NCBI GenBank assembly: GCA_024691045.1
Contig: JAILOC010000106.1
Coordinates: 1 to 6,252, forward strand
Source of the DNA: Lachnospiraceae bacterium
Lineage (GTDB): Bacteria > Bacillota_A > Clostridia > Lachnospirales > Lachnospiraceae
Direction: 5' to 3'
DNA length: 6,252 bases
The notes under the pieces: generated by a model
The model's input: only the letters and a program-made list of their open reading frames with translations
The model's database searches: none
Told to the model about the DNA's origin: nothing
Made by a program: the position numbers and the translations under genes
Part shown: positions 1-6,252 of the stretch, piece by piece
Layout: every line of letters begins with the position of its first letter
Numbering within the stretch: position 1 is the first letter of the stretch

Positions 1-1827
1 AACGGGAATGAACTTCTTACCCGAAAGATACTGGCCGGTTATCGACTCCGGACATTTCATTATCTCTTCTGCGGTACCGCATGCCACAACCTCACCACCG
101 TGCGAACCCGCACCGGGCCCGATGTCCACGATGTAATCCGCAGCGAGCATTGTATCCTCGTCATGCTCGACAACGATCAGTGTATTTCCCAGATCGCGCA
201 GTCTCTTAAGGGTTCCGAGAAGCTTGTCATTGTCTCTCTGATGAAGTCCTATGCTGGGCTCATCCAGAATGTAGCACACACCCACGAGTCCGGATCCTAT
301 CTGGGTCGCAAGCCTTATACGCTGTGCCTCCCCGCCCGAAAGTGTACCGGTAGCTCTGGAAAGAGACAGATAATCAAGTCCCACATCGACCAGGAATCCG
401 ACTCTGGCCTTTATCTCTTTTAATATCTGTTCGCCGATGAACGCCTGCTGCTTCGAAAGCTTCAGATCCGAAATGAATGCCTTAAGCTCCACGATCGACA
501 TGGTTGTCATCTCATAGATATTCTTATCGCCTACCGTAACGGCAAGTGATTCCTTCTTAAGTCTTCTTCCGCCGCATTCCGAGCAGGGGGTGATCCGCAT
601 GAACTGCTCATATTCCGCCTTCATCGTTTCGGAATAAGTCTCCCTGTATCTTCTCTCAACGCTTCTGACAAGACCCTCGAATTCGGTGGGATATACTCCC
701 GAGCCGCGCTGTCCCGTATAGTGTACATCGACGCTTACATCGGTTCCGTTTATGAGGATGTCCTTGATCTTCTGAGGATAATCCTCAAATGGAGTATCAA
801 GACTGAACTTGAATCTCTTGGAAAGCGCCTGAAGAAGCGCATTTGCAAAGCTTCCCTCCTGATTGCATGACTGCCAGCCCATCGCGATGATCGCGCCTTC
901 GTTTATGGAAAGCGAGGGATCAGGGATCATAAGCTCCGCATCAAATTCCATCTTGAATCCGAGACCCGCACATACGGGGCATGCACCGAAGGGGTTATTG
1001 AAAGAAAAGCTCCTCGGCTCAACCTCCGCGATGCTCACTCCGCAGTAAGGACATGCATAGGAAGTGCTGAAAGAGATTGTCTCACCTCCGACAACATCTA
1101 CATTAAGCTGTCCTTCCGCAATCTTGAGAACGTTCTCGGCAGAGTCCGTGAGTCTTCTTTCGATGCCGGGCTTTATAACCAGTCTGTCGACTACAATGTC
1201 AATGTTGTGTTTGTCATTCTTTTCAAGAGAGATGTCCTCGGAAAGATCGTACATGATCCCATCGACACGCACTCTTCCGTAACCGGCCTTTCTTGCGGAA
1301 TCAAGGGTTTTCTCGTGTCTTCCCTTGCGGCCCCTGACAACCGGAGCCATGAGCATGATCTTCGTTCCTTCCGGAAGCTCCATGATACGGTCGACAATCT
1401 GGTCAACCGTCTGGCGCTCGATCACCCTTCCGCATTCGGGACAATGGGGTATTCCGATCCTCGCATATAAAAGCCTGAAATAGTCATAGATCTCCGTGAC
1501 GGTTCCTACTGTCGAGCGGGGATTCTTATTGGTGGACTTCTGGTCTATCGAGATCGCAGGCGAGAGTCCGTCTATCGATTCGACATTGGGCTTTTCCATC
1601 TGTCCGAGGAATTGACGTGCATAGGAAGAAAGAGACTCCATGTAGCGTCTCTGACCCTCCGCGTATATCGTATCGAATGCAAGAGATGATTTTCCGGAAC
1701 CGGAAACACCCGTCATAACAACAAGAGAATCCCTCGGTATTTCCACCGAGAGATCCTTGAGATTATTTTCCTTAGCTCCCCTTACTACGATCCTGTTTCT
1801 GGGGAGTATCTTAGTTTCATTCTTCAT
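1..1827 (-). CDS. uvrA: Excinuclease ABC subunit UvrA, 5' part (C-terminal third off the left edge)
   Basis: UvrA is the damage-sensing ATPase of nucleotide excision repair. As a dimer it scans DNA and loads UvrB at lesions in the cytoplasm. I translated 609 residues without a stop up to the window edge; family members are about 940, so roughly 330 (the second ABC half with its zinc finger) lie outside. Visible in order: Walker A GVSGSGKSS (40-48), the conserved stretch YAEGQRRYMESLSSYARQFL (55-74), the UvrB-binding domain (about 131-245, including APVVRGRKGRHEK), zinc-binding cysteines C259/C262 and C283/C286, the insertion domain (about 287-395), further CxxC pairs at 129/132 and 415/418, ABC signature LSGGEAQRIRLATQ (496-509), Walker B with D522/E523, and switch His555. 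The ATG at 1827 is the only usable start: an in-frame TAG lies at 1882-1884 and no ATG, GTG or TTG lies between. The ribosome site is weak (GTGAG, 9 nt upstream). A LexA-box promoter precedes it. Confidence 0.97.
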   Translation of the reverse strand, partial: MKNETKILPRNRIVVRGAKENNLKDLSVEIPRDSLVVMTGVSGSGKSSLAFDTIYAEGQRRYMESLSSYARQFLGQMEKPNVESIDGLSPAISIDQKSTNKNPRSTVGTVTEIYDYFRLLYARIGIPHCPECGRVIERQTVDQIVDRIMELPEGTKIMLMAPVVRGRKGRHEKTLDSARKAGYGRVRVDGIMYDLSEDISLEKNDKHNIDIVVDRLVIKPGIERRLTDSAENVLKIAEGQLNVDVVGGETISFSTSYACPYCGVSIAEVEPRSFSFNNPFGACPVCAGLGFKMEFDAELMIPDPSLSINEGAIIAMGWQSCNQEGSFANALLQALSKRFKFSLDTPFEDYPQKIKDILINGTDVSVDVHYTGQRGSGVYPTEFEGLVRSVERRYRETYSETMKAEYEQFMRITPCSECGGRRLKKESLAVTVGDKNIYEMTTMSIVELKAFISDLKLSKQQAFIGEQILKEIKARVGFLVDVGLDYLSLSRATGTLSGGEAQRIRLATQIGSGLVGVCYILDEPSIGLHQRDNDKLLGTLKRLRDLGNTLIVVEHDEDTMLAADYIVDIGPGAGSHGGEVVACGTAEEIMKCPESITGQYLSGKKFIPV

Positions 1828-1841
1828 ATCCGCAATCTCAC

Positions 1842-1862
1842 GGGCTGCCCTTACAGCCCTTA
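1842..1862 (-). promoter_or_regulatory. uvrA leader: tandem 9-mer repeat and hairpin
   Basis: In the predicted uvrA 5' leader, the minus-strand 9-mers TAAGGGCTG and TAAGGGCAG lie head to tail (1862-1854 and 1853-1845), differing at one base. The same bases can fold into a 6-bp stem, GGGCTG (1859-1854) with CAGCCC (1847-1842), closing a 6-nt loop TAAGGG. The stem ends right beside the weak ribosome site (1841-1837) and 14 nt before the uvrA ATG. No T-run follows on either strand, so it is not a terminator. A role in translation or mRNA stability is conjecture; a stem this short can arise by chance. Confidence 0.4.
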
Positions 1863-1886
1863 TATCACACTGTTTACAACGCTAAG

Positions 1887-1915
1887 AGTGTAACATTTTC
1901 ACGGATGAATGTCCA
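1887..1915 (-). promoter_or_regulatory. SigA-type promoter for uvrA
   Basis: On the minus strand there is a -35 hexamer TGGACA (1915-1910; 5 of 6 matches to TTGACA), a 17-bp spacer, and a -10 hexamer TACACT (1892-1887; 4 of 6) preceded by TG at 1895-1894, giving an extended -10. Transcription would begin near 1880, leaving a leader of about 53 nt before the uvrA ATG. It lies in the only sizeable intergenic gap of the window, just downstream of a LexA box. The spacing and extended -10 make it a good candidate for the housekeeping sigma factor, but it rests on motif matching alone. Confidence 0.75.
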
Positions 1916-1923
1916 TAGATTTT

Positions 1924-1937
1924 CGAACATTTGTTCC
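1924..1937 (-). promoter_or_regulatory. LexA (DinR) SOS operator upstream of uvrA
   Basis: The plus strand reads CGAACATTTGTTCC, with a perfect GAAC-N4-GTTC core at 1925-1936. This is the known Firmicutes/Actinobacteria LexA box (consensus CGAAC-N4-GTTCG), differing from it only at the last base. It lies 8 bp upstream of the -35 element of the uvrA promoter and about 97 bp upstream of the uvrA ATG. uvrA is a classic SOS gene, so the context agrees with the motif. The inference is LexA repression of uvrA that is relieved after DNA damage. Its outermost base is also the last base of the preceding gene's TAG stop codon. Confidence 0.85.
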
Positions 1938-3628
1938 TATATGCTGTTTTCGACGATATATTGGTAATAAGACAAAGATTCTTCCTTCAGCGATGCCGGG
2001 ATATGCAGACAGTAGAGGATACCAAGAATAATAAGGAACAGTACAAAGCAAGCGATAAGATCTTTTCTTACCCTTCCGCATCTCTTCATTTCTTTTTTTT
2101 CAAAGAGAGTCAGACAGCACTTTCTGAACGCACCGATGCCGTTTATACATATCGGAATCAGCAACACAAAATAAAACAGCGCATACTGGGACTTTGCCTC
2201 CCAAAGTATATGAAATAATACTCCTCCCGTAAATGTTGTAAGAAGAAGCAGAGATTTATCATCGAGCTTTTTCTCAAAGCAGATGAATAGAAATGCCGCA
2301 AGATAAATCATAACCTCGAAGAATTTAAAATACGGAAGCACTCTGTATGAGCCGTATATCGAAATCATATAATCTATGCAGTCCGGAAGGTCCCTGCCGG
2401 GCCCCCTGAGATACCAGATGGTTTGAAACGTCGGCTCATTCCATTGTGAGGCCAGCTTTTTGGTGTAAAAGGAAATCATATAGGAAGGGTGCTCAAAAAA
2501 TGCTGATAAACTCTTCCTTATCTCTTCTTTAGCAAATTCTGACTGAACTGAAGTATCGCATCCGGCCAAATCATAGGAATTTGTATTGTATCCGTTGAAC
2601 CATCCGGCAGCACGATCTCCCTCCTGCATTGCCATGGCGATATAAGACCATTTGGAGACACCACCCTCCATTTTGAATCCCGTTATATGCTCCGTAATAC
2701 CTGTGGCGGTCCACGTAAACAGAACGCTCAATAAAACGGCGGATAGCGCCATAACAGCGTATACCGATTTCTTTCTCTTTAAGGAGTTTACGATACATAT
2801 AAGAATATATGCGATAAGAAAAATGATATAGTTCTGCTTTATAAGGCAGGCAAAAGCCATAAGGAATGCAGACAGAATTCCCTGACGAAGCCTTCCGGAA
2901 TTAAAATGATCAAAATGATAACAAAAAGCTAAGAGCGACAGCATCAGTCCCGGAACATTTCCATAGACATGTGATACTGAAAAAAGAAGAGGGAACCATA
3001 AAAGCCCCATCAAAAGGACTGATAGTTTTCCGAACTTCGATTCAGTAAACCTTGTAAGGGATGAGGCGATGACCGGAATGCAACAAGCATTGATCAGCTG
3101 AAAGAAGACGTGAGAATGATCACCGAAGATCCGGATCAGCACAGCTTCTATCAAAGTCAGCCCTATCTGATTCTGCCATCTTCCGATGTATCCGGAAGCA
3201 ATAAATGAGGAATAATCTCCGCTGAGCAGCCCGGCAGCTGCTTTCTGAATATCCGCAGAATCCGCCCAGGACATAAAATCTGTAAGAAATACCCATGATA
3301 CGCTCATCAGAAGGATCAGGAACAGGATGGAAAAATAAAGAGTTCTAAAGAGAATAATATTCGTATCAAGCTTTTTGCCAAATGATAATAATAGTCTGTT
3401 TACGAAAGGGATCACGGAAAGGAATAGGACTATAACAAAGATGATCAGACAGTAAATACCCGAAATGTCAGTGAGATAAATCTTTTCCATCATCGACACA
3501 GTCGAAGTGGAAACGAGAGAAAACCACACAAACAACAGCAGGATGAAAAATGAAAACACCCATATAACCTTTCCGTATACTTTTTCAACCATTTTGCCCA
3601 AAGATTCTCTCAGAAATTTTATAAGCAT
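1937..3628 (-). CDS. Multi-spanning membrane glycosyltransferase-like protein (GT-C fold, GT39/PMT-like)
   Basis: A 563-residue integral membrane protein with about 11-13 predicted helices. Numbering from the ATG at 3628, clear ones are near 20-43, 58-76, 95-115, 249-280, 288-308, 435-450 and 523-541. After the third helix comes an external-loop motif WADSADIQ (121-128) with acidic residues D123 and D126, as in GT-C glycosyltransferases that use a polyprenyl-phosphate sugar. A long soluble segment (about 310-430) follows, then HILWEAKSQYALFYFVLLIP (473-492), which resembles the conserved late-helix motif of Gram-positive GT39-like proteins. It probably transfers a sugar to a cell-surface glycan or protein on the outer face of the membrane; donor and acceptor are unknown. 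The gene follows the acyltransferase by 22 bp and is likely cotranscribed. A GTG at 3634 is in frame, but the GGAG ribosome site favours the ATG. Its GC content looks lower than that of the uvr genes. Membrane topology is firm; the exact family is less so. Confidence 0.8.
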   Translation of the reverse strand: MLIKFLRESLGKMVEKVYGKVIWVFSFFILLLFVWFSLVSTSTVSMMEKIYLTDISGIYCLIIFVIVLFLSVIPFVNRLLLSFGKKLDTNIILFRTLYFSILFLILLMSVSWVFLTDFMSWADSADIQKAAAGLLSGDYSSFIASGYIGRWQNQIGLTLIEAVLIRIFGDHSHVFFQLINACCIPVIASSLTRFTESKFGKLSVLLMGLLWFPLLFSVSHVYGNVPGLMLSLLAFCYHFDHFNSGRLRQGILSAFLMAFACLIKQNYIIFLIAYILICIVNSLKRKKSVYAVMALSAVLLSVLFTWTATGITEHITGFKMEGGVSKWSYIAMAMQEGDRAAGWFNGYNTNSYDLAGCDTSVQSEFAKEEIRKSLSAFFEHPSYMISFYTKKLASQWNEPTFQTIWYLRGPGRDLPDCIDYMISIYGSYRVLPYFKFFEVMIYLAAFLFICFEKKLDDKSLLLLTTFTGGVLFHILWEAKSQYALFYFVLLIPICINGIGAFRKCCLTLFEKKEMKRCGRVRKDLIACFVLFLIILGILYCLHIPASLKEESLSYYQYIVENSI

Positions 3629-3637
3629 GAGCACATG

Positions 3638-3641
3638 CTCC
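3638..3641 (-). promoter_or_regulatory. Ribosome binding site GGAG deciding the start of the glycosyltransferase gene
   Basis: The minus strand reads CGGAGCATGTGCTCATG. GGAG (3641-3638) is 9 nt from the ATG at 3628, an ordinary spacing, but only 3 nt from the alternative GTG at 3634, which is too close. The ATG is therefore preferred, shortening the protein from 565 to 563 residues. GAGCA and TGCTC here form a 5-bp inverted repeat with a 2-nt gap, too tight to matter as a hairpin. Confidence 0.6.
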
Positions 3642-3650
3642 GTACACCGT

Positions 3651-4646
3651 TTATTTTCTTACCAGTTTCATTATCCGTCCGTTAACATACCATAGTACAA
3701 GCCCGCCTGCCACGCAGCTTATAAAAATGAGAAGCAGAGTCGCTGCGGGAGAAATACCGGGCAAAAGCTTAACCATAAACAGAACGATCATATTCTCCTG
3801 CATGCAGTAGAATTCAAGCGACATGAGCCCAAAAAATGCGGTTATCTTCCGCAGGATCTTCATTGCTCTTGCGGATTTGAACTTTTCCATTATTCCCGCC
3901 AGAACATAAGGAAGCGAGATAGCAACAAGAAAGGTGGGGATTCCGCAGTCGGAAACCGGAAGTATGAAGGTCACAGTATCAAACTCTGCGAGATAAAGAC
4001 TGTACATTCCGGCTACAGTGCCAAGAATGGCAAGAAGCCATCTTTCAAGATTCAGCTCATCTTCCCTGACCGTCGAGTAAAGACATCCCATAAGAAAGAT
4101 CGGAATACGGTTGAAAAAACCGAACAGATCCGTATCCACATTTCTGAAGAACAACTCCAGAATGTACCACAAAGCAATCGATGTAAGGATAAAGACCGGC
4201 TTGCTTCCCGCCCTGCTCATAAGCTTATGATAGAAAGGAAAAACAAGGTAGATTGTAAGTATAGCCGGTACAAACCACAGGAGAGAATACATATACTCCG
4301 CATAAAAAGAGTAACATGTAACTCTCTTTACAAATTCAAGTGGCTCCAGACCATATATGATCATCTGCATCAGTCCACCGACAAAAAAGGGGAAATACAC
4401 CCTTGAAATCCTGTGCAGATAGTAATCCTTGAGATTATTATGCTCAAGAGAATGCATAAGCCCTGTGCCGGAAAGGAAAAAGAAAATATCAACTCCGAGA
4501 AATCCAATCCTGCAAAAATAGGCTAACAGAGGGTGGGCATCGAAGGCATAATAATACGTAACGGTCACCGCGTGATAGACAAAGATAAACAGAGCGGCAG
4601 CCCCCATCAGTTCGATCCTGTATTTTTCGAGCAGTTTCTTTTCCAT
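3651..4646 (-). CDS. Acyltransferase-3 family membrane O-acyltransferase
   Basis: A 331-residue integral membrane protein with about 10 helices, a usual length for acyltransferase-3 proteins that lack an extra SGNH domain. Family marks are visible: the N-terminal YRIELMGAAALFIFVYHA (9-26) with Arg10 and the presumed active-site His25; GFLGVDIFFFLSG (48-60), the diagnostic G-GVD-FF-LSG block; YYLHRISRVYFPFF (75-88) with R79 and R82; LLWFVPAILTIYLVFP (122-137); FNRIPIFLMGCLY (178-190); and a late helix with SLEFYCMQENM (276-286). Such proteins move acetyl or similar groups onto extracellular polysaccharide, peptidoglycan or lipid carriers; the acceptor here cannot be read from sequence. It starts 31 bp after uvrB with no terminator between, and lies 22 bp before the glycosyltransferase start, so a uvrB-led transcript is likely. 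No strong ribosome site precedes the ATG at 4646: the nearest purine run, GGGAACAG, is rather far upstream. There is no sign of decay. Confidence 0.88.
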   Translation of the reverse strand: MEKKLLEKYRIELMGAAALFIFVYHAVTVTYYYAFDAHPLLAYFCRIGFLGVDIFFFLSGTGLMHSLEHNNLKDYYLHRISRVYFPFFVGGLMQMIIYGLEPLEFVKRVTCYSFYAEYMYSLLWFVPAILTIYLVFPFYHKLMSRAGSKPVFILTSIALWYILELFFRNVDTDLFGFFNRIPIFLMGCLYSTVREDELNLERWLLAILGTVAGMYSLYLAEFDTVTFILPVSDCGIPTFLVAISLPYVLAGIMEKFKSARAMKILRKITAFFGLMSLEFYCMQENMIVLFMVKLLPGISPAATLLLIFISCVAGGLVLWYVNGRIMKLVRK

Positions 4647-4677
4647 ATATATTGTTCTGTTCCCGTTATTTCAATAC

Positions 4678-6252
4678 CTATTTCATACTCTTAAGCTCAA
4701 AGAGTTCGTCACGCAGAATTGCGGCCTTCTCGAAGTCCAGATCCGCAGCGGCTTTTCGCATCGCGCTTTCTGTCCGGGCGATCAGCTCGCGAAGCTCCTT
4801 CGCAGACATTGATTCGGGATCCTTCTTCCACTTAACCTCGTCAGGATCGACCTTCTTCGTAATGCTGATGAGATCACGAACAGCCTTTTCGATAGTTTTC
4901 GGTGTGATCCCGTGCTCTTTGTTGTATGCTTCCTGGATCTCGCGGCGTCTTGCCGTCTCATCCATTGCCGCCTGCATGGAGCGGGTTATCGTATCGGCAT
5001 ACATTATAACATGCCCCTCGGAATTTCTCGCTGCCCTTCCGATGGTCTGTATAAGCGACGTCTCGGAGCGGAGGAAGCCTTCCTTATCCGCATCGATTAT
5101 CGCGACGAGACTTATCTCAGGAATATCAAGTCCTTCTCTTAACAGATTGATTCCCACGAGGACATCGAACACATCTGTTCTCATGTCTCGAATGATCTTG
5201 GTCCTTTCGAGAGCCTTGATATCAGAGTGCATATATCTGACACGGATGTCGGCATCCTTAAGGTAATCCGTAAGATCCTCAGCCATCTTCTTGGTAAGAG
5301 TCGTGACAAGAACCTTATGATGCTTCTCTGTTTCCTTTCTTATCTCCGAAATAAGATCATCAATCTGGCCTTCTACGGGGCGGACCTCAACCTCAGGATC
5401 AAGCAGACCCGTGGGTCTGATGACCTGCTGAGCCCTTAAGAGCTCGTGTTCCGCTTCATAATCGGATGGTGTTGCGGAAACAAAAAGCATCTGGTCTATA
5501 TGAGATTCGAATTCTTCGAAATTAAGAGGCCTGTTATCAAGTGCGGAAGGAAGCCTGAAGCCGTAATCGACCAGTGTGGTCTTGCGTGATCTGTCGCCGG
5601 CATACATCGCCCTTATCTGGGGTATGGTCATATGCGACTCATCTATAATGATAAGGAAATCATCGGGGAAGAAATCCATAAGAGTAAGAGGCGGTGCACC
5701 TGCGGGAAGCGCATTTAAATGTCTGGAATAATTCTCGATGCCTGAACAGATGCCTGTTTCCCTGAGCATCTCGACATCAAAATTCGTCCTTTCCGAGATA
5801 CGCTGTGCTTCGATCAGACGGTCCTCACCCTTGAAATACTTTATCCTCTCTTCAAGCTCTTCCTCAATAGCATCGCAGCCCTTCATAAGAGCATCACGGC
5901 TTACTACATAGTGCGAAGCGGGAAATACCGCGATATGTTCCAGTGATGCGATCGGACGCGAATTTAGAGGGTCCACTTCAAGGATCCTTTCGATCTCGTC
6001 ACCGAACCACTCTATTCGGACAAGATAATCCCCTCCCTGTGCGGGATAGTATTCGAGGATGTCACCGTTCATCCTGAAAAGTCCGGGCTTTTTTTCCAGA
6101 TCATTTCTTTCATACTGCATCGCGATCAGGGACTTGGCCACCTCATCACGATCGATAGATTGCCCCGGGCGAAGCGAAAGGATCATACCCTTATATTCGT
6201 CGGGCGAGCCGAGACCGTATATGCAGGAAACGGATGCGACAACAATAACATC
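4678..6252 (-). CDS. uvrB: Excinuclease ABC subunit UvrB, C-terminal part (5' end off the right edge)
   Basis: UvrB receives damaged DNA from UvrA, verifies the lesion with its helicase-like core and recruits UvrC. The frame is open from the right edge (starting [17 protein letters not shown]) to TAG at 4678; the internal ATG at 6186 is not the start. 524 residues are present. Family members are about 660, so some 135 N-terminal residues, including Walker A and most of the beta-hairpin, are outside. In-window numbering: UvrA-contacting domain 2 starts near YERND (47-51); helicase motif II DESH (204-207) followed by [28 protein letters not shown] (230-243); motif III VSATP (258-262); motif [14 protein letters not shown] (367-379); motif [11 protein letters not shown] (402-410); and a C-terminal UVR motif (about 486-519, with [12 protein letters not shown]) that binds UvrC. 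All motifs are intact. The stretch before FRMNGD is divergent (see findings). It is the first visible gene of a likely polycistronic unit, whose promoter lies outside. Confidence 0.97.
   Translation of the reverse strand, partial: DVIVVASVSCIYGLGSPDEYKGMILSLRPGQSIDRDEVAKSLIAMQYERNDLEKKPGLFRMNGDILEYYPAQGGDYLVRIEWFGDEIERILEVDPLNSRPIASLEHIAVFPASHYVVSRDALMKGCDAIEEELEERIKYFKGEDRLIEAQRISERTNFDVEMLRETGICSGIENYSRHLNALPAGAPPLTLMDFFPDDFLIIIDESHMTIPQIRAMYAGDRSRKTTLVDYGFRLPSALDNRPLNFEEFESHIDQMLFVSATPSDYEAEHELLRAQQVIRPTGLLDPEVEVRPVEGQIDDLISEIRKETEKHHKVLVTTLTKKMAEDLTDYLKDADIRVRYMHSDIKALERTKIIRDMRTDVFDVLVGINLLREGLDIPEISLVAIIDADKEGFLRSETSLIQTIGRAARNSEGHVIMYADTITRSMQAAMDETARRREIQEAYNKEHGITPKTIEKAVRDLISITKKVDPDEVKWKKDPESMSAKELRELIARTESAMRKAAADLDFEKAAILRDELFELKSMK

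Noticed and set aside
100..423. Plus-strand open frame (107 codons) opposite uvrA
   Set aside because: It lies antisense to the UvrA signature and Walker B region, which are perfectly conserved on the minus strand; no independent coding evidence.
1126..1137. Perfect 12-bp palindrome GAGAACGTTCTC inside uvrA
   Set aside because: It is spelled by ordinary codons (Glu-Asn-Val-Leu), lacks the 4-base LexA spacer, and one such palindrome in 6 kb is expected by chance.
1931..2218. Plus-strand open frame (95 codons) overlapping the LexA box and the end of the glycosyltransferase gene
   Set aside because: It is the antisense shadow of the C-terminal membrane helices, has no ribosome site, and shows no recognisable domain.
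4646..4674. Promoter-like TTGAAA, 17-bp spacer, TATATA just before the acyltransferase gene
   Set aside because: The -10 would overlap the start codon, so the transcript would begin inside the gene and lose the start and conserved Arg10. The uvrB-acyltransferase gap is AT-rich enough to give this by chance.
5167..5180. GAAC and GTTC half-sites inside uvrB, resembling a second LexA box
   Set aside because: The spacer is 6 bases instead of the required 4, and it lies deep in coding sequence with no promoter nearby.
4652..5266. Long plus-strand open frame (204 codons) opposite uvrB
   Set aside because: It is antisense to intact, motif-rich UvrB; its composition (Ser/Arg/Ile-rich, low complexity) is that of a shadow frame, and no ribosome site or family motif was seen.
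6184..6186. ATG at 6186 as the start of uvrB
   Set aside because: The frame stays open to the window edge and encodes the conserved UvrB block [12 protein letters not shown] upstream of it, so this Met is internal.

Overview
The window holds four colinear genes, all on the minus strand, and almost every base is coding. In transcription order (right to left) they are: the 3' three quarters of uvrB (4678 to the right edge), a small membrane O-acyltransferase of the acyltransferase-3 family (3651-4646), a large multi-spanning GT-C-type glycosyltransferase-like protein (1937-3628), and the 5' two thirds of uvrA (from 1827 to the left edge). Both uvr genes are cut by the window edges, not by mutation. 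I see no gene on the plus strand, no RNA gene, no mobile element and no CRISPR.

The organism is most likely a clostridial Firmicute, plausibly of the Lachnospiraceae type. The reasons are UvrA and UvrB sequences of that flavour, frequent AGA/AGG, ATA and GGA codons, a surface-polysaccharide gene pair typical of that group, and above all a Firmicutes-type LexA operator (GAAC-N4-GTTC). The genus cannot be set from this window alone.

uvrB and uvrA encode the damage-recognition and damage-verification subunits of nucleotide excision repair, and are commonly adjacent in this order in Firmicutes. Here two cell-envelope genes sit between them. The gaps are short (31 bp uvrB to acyltransferase, 22 bp acyltransferase to glycosyltransferase) and hold no visible terminator, so the two envelope genes look cotranscribed with uvrB. 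The 109-bp gap before uvrA is different: it carries a LexA box, a good SigA-type promoter (TGGACA, 17 bp, TGnTACACT) and a leader with a short tandem repeat and hairpin. uvrA therefore appears to have its own SOS-controlled promoter while possibly also receiving read-through.

The two inserted genes look like a surface-glycan modification pair: one would move an acyl group and the other a lipid-linked sugar across or at the membrane. Their substrates are unknown. The most notable points are the split uvrB/uvrA locus with its dedicated SOS promoter, the possible coupling of envelope genes to the DNA-damage response, and a divergent UvrA-contacting stretch in UvrB.
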